Of a stretch of DNA of 64,000 bases, positions 52,499 through 62,500 are shown in pieces; within the stretch, counting starts at the first letter, position 1, and each line of letters begins with the position of its first letter. The DNA is from Bacteroidales bacterium (lineage in GTDB: Bacteria; Bacteroidota; Bacteroidia; Bacteroidales; Marinilabiliaceae), in NCBI GenBank assembly GCA_022768325.1, contig JALEMI010000044.1, positions 62,001-126,000 on the forward strand, written 5' to 3'. The translations under genes and the position numbers were made by a program. The notes under the pieces are model-generated. The model saw only the letters and a program-made list of their open reading frames with translations, had not been told where the DNA came from and did no database searches.

Positions 52499-54523
52499 GA
52501 GTATGTCGTTGTTTTTCAACGGCGTAAAGGTGCGATGCATCCATAGAGGACAGTCGAAAACTAAGGACGCCACGTAGAATCTCGTGCTGTCGTTGAGGGG
52601 CGCTTTCTCTACGGCATTGCAATTGACTACGCAGATGTCGCAATCGGGGGCGGCTGTCTCGGGGTCGTTAAGTATCCCGAGGGAATGCCCTCCGAGATGC
52701 GCCACTTCAACGGGTCCCATGGGGCGTAGTTCGCTTACGGTGAGGCCCTTATTGTTTGCCCAGGACTTTACGGCGCGCATCGAGCTGGAGTGGTGAGGGT
52801 CGGAGGTGAGGCATTTGGCTGTCCATCCGTCGGTGACTACGAGGTTTAGTCGTCCCGCCGCACTTATCACGGCCACTTCTGGTTTCCGACCTGCGTCGAC
52901 AATTGAGAAGGCTATTAATGCGCAGCCGAGGGTTGCCATTGTGGCTCGCCGTAGGGCTATTCCGCCGTGGCGGATGTAGAGGACCAGGGTGGTTATGAAT
53001 AGGGCGGAGGCCGTGAGGGTCAGGAGGCTCTTTGGCCCCGTCGTGATGCTTGCGTTTGGCAATTCTGCCGCCCAATGGCAATAGTTGGCAATGAAGCTCA
53101 GCAGGGCGTTGATGATGTCGCCACATACGCCCCCAATGGTGGGTATCACGGCCAATAGGGGGCTGAAAACCGCCGCATTGAATGTCACCCATATTGCGGG
53201 GATTATGACTAAGTTGTTTAGCCAGAAGTAGGTGGGGAATGTCTGGAAGCTGTACAAGATTACGGGTATCGTCGAGACTTGGGCAATGACGCTTACTGCT
53301 ACAGACATGGCGACAATCCGAGCCAGACGGGCCGCTATTCGGGTGAGAAGCCCTGCGCCCTCTTGCGCCCTTATGGTGTTGCTTATCCATCGGTCGGCGG
53401 GCTTAGACAGGGCGCATAGCCCCGCAACGGAGGAGAAGCTGAGCCACAATCCAATGTTGCCCACCGAGTTAGGGTCAAATACAAGGATTAAGGTCAAGGC
53501 CGCCATCAATGAATGAAAGGGCGGCATTTTCCGTCCTCGCCAGTCGTTTATTTGCAAAAAGGTGAACATCGTGGCAGCCCTAACCACCGACGGCCCAAGG
53601 CCTACAATTGTGGCGTACGCCCATAGGGTGATCGTCGTGAGCACAGACGTTGTGCGCCGTCCGCAAAAGGAGGAGAATATCAACGAGGCGACGTATGCGA
53701 GTACGGCCACGTGTAGTCCGCTTACGGCAAGGACATGGCTCGTGCCGCATGCGGCGAAGTCCTCTTTTAGCTGGAATGGCAACTGGCTTCGGTCGGCCAA
53801 TACCAATGCCCGTAGGAAGCCTATGTTTTGGGGTGTTACGCCCATCTTTTTGAGGCAGTCTACGTACCATTCGTTCACTCCTCCCGTTATTGCCGCCAAC
53901 GAGAATTTTTCGTCATTGAGGAGCTCAAGGTTATATGCGTGGGCGGAGAATGATATACCCTGAATTTTAAGGAAATACTTGTAGTCAAAGGTGGTGAATA
54001 AGTCCTGATACGGTTCCATGGTCGTGCCACTGAGGCGCACTCTTTCGCCGCACTTTATGATAGGCAGCCAACTTTTCACGTTATACCGCCCGCTCTCAAT
54101 GTGACCATGCGTTTTATACGGTGTCAAGGCGTTGCCCCCAAAGGCAAGGCTGTCGGTCTCAATGATGAAGTTCAACATCGACGAGTCGCGTCGTATCACG
54201 TTCACGACAGTCCCCGTGAGTTCATACTTTTTGCCCGGTCCAACAAATTCACTCCTCCCTTTCGCCGTATTAAACCCTCCTCCCGCAAATGCGCAATAAC
54301 AGACAAGCACAATAAACACGGTGTCGCGTATTCCAGCCCATTCATGAAGTCTCTTCCTGAAAAATGAGTACGCAATCAAGACCACAAGGCCAATTCCCAA
54401 CATCTCTCCCCACGCCCAATCCATCTCAAGCCCCATTGCCGCACCAATGGCCAAGAACGTCGCCAATGGCAACATGGGCAGCTGACTCAATCCGTCATGC
54501 CTAATCTTGAATTCCTTCTTCAC
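52481..54523 (-). CDS. ComEC/Rec2-family DNA uptake channel protein
   Basis: The 680-residue protein has N-terminal membrane helices, a DUF4131-like beta domain (about 110-190), and the Competence membrane domain with ACGTSHVLAVSGLHVAVLAY. The C-terminal metallo-beta-lactamase part is reduced to about 100 residues (VAVISAAGRLNLVV) and its HxHxDH motif is absent, which is common in Bacteroidetes. It would translocate single-stranded DNA across the inner membrane. Confidence 0.88.
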   Translation of the reverse strand: MKKEFKIRHDGLSQLPMLPLATFLAIGAAMGLEMDWAWGEMLGIGLVVLIAYSFFRKRLHEWAGIRDTVFIVLVCYCAFAGGGFNTAKGRSEFVGPGKKYELTGTVVNVIRRDSSMLNFIIETDSLAFGGNALTPYKTHGHIESGRYNVKSWLPIIKCGERVRLSGTTMEPYQDLFTTFDYKYFLKIQGISFSAHAYNLELLNDEKFSLAAITGGVNEWYVDCLKKMGVTPQNIGFLRALVLADRSQLPFQLKEDFAACGTSHVLAVSGLHVAVLAYVASLIFSSFCGRRTTSVLTTITLWAYATIVGLGPSVVRAATMFTFLQINDWRGRKMPPFHSLMAALTLILVFDPNSVGNIGLWLSFSSVAGLCALSKPADRWISNTIRAQEGAGLLTRIAARLARIVAMSVAVSVIAQVSTIPVILYSFQTFPTYFWLNNLVIIPAIWVTFNAAVFSPLLAVIPTIGGVCGDIINALLSFIANYCHWAAELPNASITTGPKSLLTLTASALFITTLVLYIRHGGIALRRATMATLGCALIAFSIVDAGRKPEVAVISAAGRLNLVVTDGWTAKCLTSDPHHSSSMRAVKSWANNKGLTVSELRPMGPVEVAHLGGHSLGILNDPETAAPDCDICVVNCNAVEKAPLNDSTRFYVASLVFDCPLWMHRTFTPLKNNDILLLSEF

Positions 54524-54550
54524 AAGATGGATAAGAATCTGATTTTCAAC

Positions 54551-54592
54551 TAAAAAAGCAAAGCGACCAGAAACATCAGTTTCCAGTCGCTT
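54551..54592 (-). terminator. Terminator after tRNA-Pro
   Basis: On the minus strand AAGCGAC...GTCGCTT with inner GAAAC/GTTTC, then TTTGCTTTTTTA. Confidence 0.8.
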
Positions 54593-54601
54593 CCATCGCA
54601 G

Positions 54602-54674
54602 TCGGGGTTACGAGACTCGAACTCGTGGCCTCTACGTCCCGAACGTAGCACGCTACCAACTGCGCTAAACCCCG
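54602..54674 (-). tRNA. tRNA-Pro (CGG anticodon)
   Basis: The 73-base minus-strand sequence folds as a cloverleaf: acceptor CGGGGTT with AACCCCG, D arm, anticodon stem CTACG with CGTAG and loop TTCGGGA (anticodon CGG, codon CCG), and T arm ACGAG-TTCGAGT-CTCGT. The discriminator is A and CCA is not encoded. A terminator follows. Confidence 0.93.
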
Positions 54675-54768
54675 ATTTGCCGTCTAAGACACCGCGAATT
54701 TACTTCTTTTGTTCAATTGGACAAAATTCAAAGGTAGTTTAGGGTGTCGTGGGCGTGAATTCGGTTTA

Positions 54769-55386
54769 CTATCTCAACATGGCGGCCGCCGCCTCGTTTC
54801 CGAGCGAGATTGTCACTTCCACTCGCCGATTGCGCTCGCGCCCGTCTATCAGGCGATTGTCGGCAATAGGGTAGTCGTATGAGTAGCCGCGGGGCGTGAT
54901 GCGCATCGAGTCTATGCCTTGGCGAATTAGGAGGCCAGTCACTGCCATGGCCCGCTTAAAGGAGACGGTCATGTTCTCGTCATACGGGCCTACGTTGTCG
55001 GTATGGCCGTCTACGGTGATGTCGGCCGCCGCCCATCGGCCCGTAAGGCTGCGCGTCAGGGTCTGAAGTGCCTCTCGCGTCGCGGCGTTATATCCCGTCA
55101 CGTTGGGCTCGGCGGGCAGTCCTGCGCCGCCAAGTATTATCCTTATGGCCAGCATCCCGTTCACGTCGCGTATGGTCATTACGTCCGCCACTCCAGCCAT
55201 GCTCCTGACGAGGCTGTCGGCTTTGGCCCGCACAATCTTGTCAAGCCGGCGTACGTCTCGCGCGTCAATGCTTATTTTCATCTTCTCGCCAACACTGGGT
55301 GTCTCGCCCCACGTGGCCCAATCAGTGCGTTGCGCCCACGCCAAGGATGGCAACGCCATCAAGATTATCGCCAAAATCTTTTTCAT
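54769..55386 (-). CDS. OmpA-family protein, secreted
   Basis: The 205-residue protein has a signal peptide (MKKILAIILMALPSLAWAQ) and a C-terminal OmpA-like peptidoglycan-binding domain (ITVDGHTDNVGPYDENM, RAMAVTGLLIRQGI, NRRVEVTISL). The N-terminal part is not a recognisable barrel. It is 89 bases downstream of the other OmpA gene, with a terminator between them. Confidence 0.85.
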   Translation of the reverse strand: MKKILAIILMALPSLAWAQRTDWATWGETPSVGEKMKISIDARDVRRLDKIVRAKADSLVRSMAGVADVMTIRDVNGMLAIRIILGGAGLPAEPNVTGYNAATREALQTLTRSLTGRWAAADITVDGHTDNVGPYDENMTVSFKRAMAVTGLLIRQGIDSMRITPRGYSYDYPIADNRLIDGRERNRRVEVTISLGNEAAAAMLR

Positions 55387-55400
55387 GTCGTGAATTTACT

Positions 55401-55452
55401 AAAAAAGGGAAAGTCCCGCTGCCTTACTTACCGAGGCGGCGGGACTTCCCTT
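55401..55452 (-). terminator. Terminator between the two OmpA genes
   Basis: On the minus strand AAGGGAAGTCCCGC pairs with GCGGGACTTTCCCTT (one bulge), followed by a six-T run. Confidence 0.85.
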
Positions 55453-55475
55453 ATCGTTTATGCTGATTCTGAATC

Positions 55476-56174
55476 TTACTTCTCAGCGTCGGCAATCATC
55501 TCCTTGCTGGCGGTGATGTAGACCTCTACGCGGCGGTTCTTTGCGCGACCAGCTGCGGTGCCGTTGTCAGCTACTGGATACTCGCTCGCAAGACCGCGGG
55601 TAGTGATTTTGGATGAAGGCACGCCCTGCGATTTCAGGTATTCAGCCACGGCTTGAGCGCGTTCTTTTGAAAGCTTCTCGTTGACGGCTACGGAACCGGT
55701 GCTGTCAGTGTGACCTTCGACGGTGATGTCTGCAGCAGACACGTCCTCACCCGTGGTGAGCTTCTTAGCGAAGGCGGCAAGATTGGTCTTTGCGCTCTGG
55801 CTGAGGGTGCTTTTGCCTGTTGCAAACTTGATGCCGTCCTCGCCGAATGTTACCTGGATGGCTTTCAGACCGTTCTGATCCTCAACCTCGTTGACCTGCG
55901 CGTTATTGAGTGCCTCAAGCTCCTTCTTTTTCTTATCCATCTTCTTGCCGATGATGATGCCGGCGGTCGTGCCGACAGCTGCACCTGCGGCTGCGCCAAT
56001 CAGAGCGCCCTTCTTGCGGTTGTTCTTAGCTACGAGTACGCCTACGCCTGCGCCGACAGCTGCGCCAGATGCACCACCAATGATGCCACCCTTCGTTGCG
56101 CTGCTTGCGTTGCAACCGGTCAGGACGATGGCAACGCTCAGGCCTGCCATCAAAACAAGGTTCTTAATTTTCAT
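55476..56174 (-). CDS. OmpA-family lipoprotein with glycine-zipper segment
   Basis: The 232-residue protein has a lipobox (VLTGC, Cys21), a glycine-rich zipper (GGIIGGASGAAVGAGVGVLV and a second set) that may insert in or oligomerise at the membrane, and an OmpA C-terminal domain (ITVEGHTDSTGSVAVNEKLS, NRRVEVYI). It likely links the outer membrane to peptidoglycan. Confidence 0.88.
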   Translation of the reverse strand: MKIKNLVLMAGLSVAIVLTGCNASSATKGGIIGGASGAAVGAGVGVLVAKNNRKKGALIGAAAGAAVGTTAGIIIGKKMDKKKKELEALNNAQVNEVEDQNGLKAIQVTFGEDGIKFATGKSTLSQSAKTNLAAFAKKLTTGEDVSAADITVEGHTDSTGSVAVNEKLSKERAQAVAEYLKSQGVPSSKITTRGLASEYPVADNGTAAGRAKNRRVEVYITASKEMIADAEK

Positions 56175-56346
56175 TTGTTTCGATTTTTATTAGTTGTAAA
56201 TGTAGAACTCTACCTTTTTGCGTACCTGGTGACGTAATCACCACTTCAAAACTGCCTATTTTTACGGCATCGGGTGCCTATTTGTTTCCCCGCACCACAA
56301 TATTACTAAATTTTTCAGAACGGACGTTTTACGCATAACATTCTGA

Positions 56347-57816
<1,470 letters not shown>

Positions 57817-57833
57817 GCGGACTTACACGTTTA

Positions 57834-57879
57834 AAAACTGCGGCTCGAAGCGTCATACTTCGAGCCGCGGTTTCTTTTT
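57834..57879 (+). terminator. Terminator of ahcY
   Basis: A 16-bp stem (AAACTGCGGCTCGAAG with CTTCGAGCCGCGGTTT), then CTTTTTG. Confidence 0.92.
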
Positions 57880-57912
57880 GCTTTAAGTAAAGGGGCGGGC
57901 AATACGCAAGTG

Positions 57913-57952
57913 CGGGCGGGAGCGGCAATCACTGCCACGCCCACCCGCACTG
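57913..57952 (-). repeat. Large GC-rich inverted repeat downstream of gltD
   Basis: AGTGCGGG...GGCA and TGCC...CCCGCACT pair over about 18 bases with few mismatches, around a 5-base loop. It lies 27 bases past the gltD stop; a T tract precedes the hairpin on the minus strand but none follows, so it is not a standard terminator. Confidence 0.6.
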
Positions 57953-57978
57953 ACAATAAAAAAACCAGACTAACAGCT

Positions 57979-59415
57979 CTACTTTTGTGCGGCGTCTTTC
58001 ATGAGCCACTCATGAACGCCTTGCGCTGTCTCACGACCACGGGCTATTGCCCTGACCACGAGGCTTGCGCCCGTTGCGGCATCGCCTGCCGCAAATACGC
58101 CGGGGACGCTCGTCATGCCGTCCGGACCGACTTTGATGTTGCCACGAGCGTCGAGCTCTACACCGAGCTCGTTGACGAGGCCCTCGTGGACTGGGGAGAC
58201 GAAGCCCATGCAAAGGAGGACAAGCTCGGCATCGACGGTGTAGGCCGTATCGGGCTTCTCCGTCATCTGCCAACGTCCGCTGGCGTCCTTTGCCCACTCT
58301 ACTTCAACAAGCTCAACCTTCTTGACCTTGCCGCCCTCGCCAATGAAACGCTTCGTGTTGAGGCACCAACGGCGGTCGCAGCCCTCTTTGTGGCTTGAGG
58401 TGGTCTTGAGGACGTTTGGCCAGTAGGGCCATGGGTTGCCCGGGGCGCGGGTTTCGCCCGGCTTGGGCATAATCTCAATTTGCATTACGGAACGGGCTTT
58501 CTGACGATTGCTGGTGCCGACGCAGTCTGAACCCGTGTCGCCACCGCCAATCACGAGGACGGGCTTACCCGTGGCAAGGATGCGCTGGTCGTCCTTCACA
58601 ACGTCCCCACGGTTCACGTGGTTCTGCTGCTGGAGGAAGTCGAGGGCGAAGTGGATGCCTTCAAGCTCACGACCCTCTACCTTCAAGTCGCGGGGCTGAC
58701 CTGCGCCAATTGTGACGACAATGGCGTCAAAGTCCTTGCGTATCTTGTCCAATTTGGTGTTGACGCCAACCTCGGTGCCCGTCTTGAACGTTATGCCCTC
58801 GGCCTGCATGATGGCCAGACGGCGGTCAATCACCTTCTTGCTGAGTTTGAAGTCAGGTATTCCGTAGCGAAGCAAGCCGCCAATAGCATTGCTCTTCTCG
58901 AAGACGGTCACGGCATGACCAGCCTGGTTGAGCATATCAGCCACAGCCATGCCCGCCGGGCCACCGCCAATCACGGCAACCTTCTTACCCGTGCGCTTTG
59001 ACGGGATTCGAGGTTTGACAATGCCGAGGTTGAAGGCGTGTTCTGCCACTGCGCACTCGTTCTCACGAATTGTCACAGCCTCGTTGTCAATTGCCAAGAC
59101 GCAGCTCTTCTCGCACAAGGCGGGGCAAATGCGTCCCGTGAACTCGGGGAAGTTGCTTGTCGAGTTCAGAATCTTATAGGCCGTCTCCCAGTCGCTGCGC
59201 CATGCCGCGTCTTGCCATTCGGGCGTCTTGTTACCCAGCGGGCAAGCCCAGTGGCAGAAAGGTACGCCGCAGTCCATGCAACGGCTGGCCTGAAGCTGGC
59301 GGTCAGCCTCGCCAAGTGTCTGCTCGACCTCGCTGTAATCTTCTACTCGCTCGGCCAGAGCGCGGTAGCCCCCCTCTTTGCGGGCCACTTTTATGAATCC
59401 TTTTGGATCTCCCAT
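57979..59415 (-). CDS. gltD: Glutamate synthase small subunit
   Basis: The 478-residue protein has the N-terminal cysteine clusters (CMDCGVPFCHWACPLGN), an FAD motif (VAVIGGGPAGMAVADML), an NADPH motif (VLVIGGGDTGSDCVG) and FAAGDAATGASLV. It passes electrons from NADPH to GltB. It is 119 bases downstream of gltB. Confidence 0.95.
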   Translation of the reverse strand: MGDPKGFIKVARKEGGYRALAERVEDYSEVEQTLGEADRQLQASRCMDCGVPFCHWACPLGNKTPEWQDAAWRSDWETAYKILNSTSNFPEFTGRICPALCEKSCVLAIDNEAVTIRENECAVAEHAFNLGIVKPRIPSKRTGKKVAVIGGGPAGMAVADMLNQAGHAVTVFEKSNAIGGLLRYGIPDFKLSKKVIDRRLAIMQAEGITFKTGTEVGVNTKLDKIRKDFDAIVVTIGAGQPRDLKVEGRELEGIHFALDFLQQQNHVNRGDVVKDDQRILATGKPVLVIGGGDTGSDCVGTSNRQKARSVMQIEIMPKPGETRAPGNPWPYWPNVLKTTSSHKEGCDRRWCLNTKRFIGEGGKVKKVELVEVEWAKDASGRWQMTEKPDTAYTVDAELVLLCMGFVSPVHEGLVNELGVELDARGNIKVGPDGMTSVPGVFAAGDAATGASLVVRAIARGRETAQGVHEWLMKDAAQK

Positions 59416-59534
59416 TTCTATTCTATATTGACAATCAGGCTTTTTCTTGTTTGCCCGACTGATGGGTTCATGTTGCGTTCTTTTGTTATTTCACGTTTTT
59501 TGGGGCGTGAGACACCGCCCACCGCGGCTTGCGC

Positions 59535-62500
59535 CTAATTGGTGAGGTGGGGTGCGTCGCTCGTCTCCTTGATTTTCTTCTCCAGTTCTTTGAGCTTCTG
59601 CTCTTCGAGGACTTTCTTGTACTCGAAGGGAATGACTTTTACGAACTTCTGGACGTATTTGCTCCAGTTGGAGAGAACACGACGCGCCTTGGCGGAGTTA
59701 GTGTAGATGAGGTGACGGCTCAGCATATCCTGCAGTTCGAGGATGTCGCCCTTGTCTTCAAGTCTGCACAAGTCGACGAGGCCCTTGTTGCAATAGAAGT
59801 CGAAATCGCCTTCCTCATCAAGTACGTAGGCAATGCCGCCGCTCATGCCGGCCGCAAAGTTTCTGCCCGTCTTGCCCAAGACTACCACACGACCGCCAGT
59901 CATGTACTCGCAACAGTGGTCGCCTACGCCTTCAACAACGGCCGAGGCGCCTGAGTTACGAACCGCGAAGCGTTCACCAGCAACGCCGCGTACACTGACG
60001 AAGCCATTTGTAGCGCCATAGAGGGCGGTGTTGCCAATTATGATGTTGTCTTCGGGTACGAACTTGCTGCCCACAGGCGGTACGACGACAATCTTGCCGC
60101 CCGAGAGGCCTTTGCCGAGGTAGTCGTTGCTCTCGCCCTCAAGACGGAAGCTGACGCCGCGAGTGAGGAATGCGCCAAAGCTCTGACCTGCCGAGCCGAA
60201 GAATGTTCCGTTGATGGTGTCCTCGGGAAGTCCCTCTTCGCCGTAGAGCTTGGAAATCTCGCCAGAGAGCATCGCGCCGACGCTTCGGTCAACGTTGTTG
60301 ATATCCTTGCTTATCCAGACCTTCTGACGGTTATGGAGGGCTGTCTCGCTCTGCTGGATGAGGTCGTAGTCCATCACGCCCTGGAGGTCGTGGCTCTGCT
60401 CACCCGTGTTGTAGATGGCGAAACGCTTGCCCGCCTCCTGGAAGTAGGTGATGCGGCTCATGTCGATGCCATGCGTCTTCCAGTTGCCTACCGTCTTGTC
60501 TTGCTCCAAGAGGTCGCTGCGGCCGATGATGTCGTTGAGCGAACGTGCGCCCATCTCGGCGAGAATCTCGCGTACCTCACGAGCCAAGAATCGGAAATAG
60601 TTGACGAGATATTCGCTCTTGCCGCGGAATCGCTTGCGAAGCTCCTCGTCCTGTGTGGCGATGCCGGTAGGACAGGTGTTGAGGTGGCACTTTCTCATCA
60701 TGACGCAACCCAAGACCACGAGGGCGGCCGTTGCAAAGCCATACTCCTCAGCTCCGAGGCAAGCCATCTTGACGACGTCCATACCGTTCTTAAGCTGACC
60801 GTCGGTCTGAATCTTGACGCGGCCGCGGAGGTTGTTCATGACGAGCGTCTGCTGGGTCTCGGCAAGACCTACCTCAACAGGCATACCTGCGTATTTGATT
60901 GAGCTGGCGGGGCTTGCACCCGTGCCGCCTTCAGCACCGGAGATGACAATCAGGTCAGCCTTTGCCTTTACGACACCTGCGGCAATTGTGCCGACACCGC
61001 TCTCGGAGACGAGCTTGACGCTAATCTTGGCGTGAGGGTTGGGGTTCTTGAGGTCGAAAATGAGCTGCTTGAGGTCCTCGATGGAGTAGATGTCGTGGTG
61101 GGGTGGGGGAGAGATGAGGGTGATGCCCGGGGTGGAGTTACGCATCTTCGCGATGATGCTGTTGACCTTGAAGCCAGGCAGCTGGCCACCCTCGCCAGGC
61201 TTAGCACCTTGGGCAATCTTAATCTGAAGCTCGTCGGCGTTGACAAGGTAGTTGTTCGTCACGCCGAAACGGCCTGAGGCAATCTGCTTGATGGAGCTGC
61301 GCAAGTTGGAGCTGAAACGAGAGGCGTCTTCGCCACCCTCACCCGTGTTGCTGCGTCCGCCAATGCTGTTCATGGCAATGGCCATTGCCTCGTGAGCCTC
61401 TTTGCTGATGGCGCCGAAGCTCATTGCGCCCGTCACGAAGCGACGCATGATGCTCTCCTCGCTCTCTACCTCCTCAATTGGCACGGGCTGTCCCTCGCGC
61501 AGTTTCAGGAAGCCGCGGATGAAGAGGGGCGATGCGTTGTCCCTGTCCACACAGGCGCTGAACTCTTTGAATTTCTTGTAGTCGTTCTGGCTTGTAGCCC
61601 ACTGAAGGAGGGCAATGGAGTCTGGGTTCCAACCGTGCCTCTCGCCATACTTGCGGTATGCGAAACGACCGTCGATGTCGAAGACGTCTGTGTCGCCAAA
61701 CTCTTTCTCGCCAAAGGCGCGTTGGTGGAACATCTGCGCCTCTTTGGCAATCTCCTCAAAACCAAGGCCGCCAATCTTGCTCGACGTGCCGACAAAGCTG
61801 TTGTCGATGACCTCTTGTGAGAGACCGATGGCCTCGAACTGCTGGGCGCCATGATAGCTGAGGAGGGTCGAGATGCCCATCTTACTCATTATCTTGAGGA
61901 TGCCCTTGTCGACGGCGTGGATGTAGTTGTCGCGAGCCGTTACGTAGTCCGTAGTGACCTTACCCTCGCGGATGAGGTGGTCGATGGCAACGAAGCAGAG
62001 ATAGGGGTTGATGAGCGAAGCGCCATAGCCAAGGAGGAGGGCAAAGTGCATAACCTCGCGGGCGTCGCCAGTCTCGACAATCAGACCCACTTGCATACGC
62101 TTCTTGGCACGGATAAGGTGGTGGTGAACAGTTGCGACGGCCAATAGCGAAGGAATAGGAACCATGTCTTCGCTGATGCCCTTGTCGCTCAAGATGATGT
62201 AGTTCTTCTGAGCGTCGACAGCATCCTCGGCTTGGCAGCAAATCTGCGCCAATGCGTTGCGGAGACCAACACCGCCCGAACCCTTCGGGAAGAGGATAGG
62301 TATGGTGACGTGTGTGAATTGGCTGTTCTTGCCGTCCTTAATCTTGGCAAGGTCGGTGTTGGAGACTATTGGGCTGTCGCACTTAATGGTGCGGCACTGG
62401 AGCGGCTCCTCGGCCAGAAGGTTGCCCATGATGGACCCGATGTAGTGGGTCAGGCTCATGACCAGACCCTCGCGGATGGAGTCGATAGGGGGGTTGGTGA

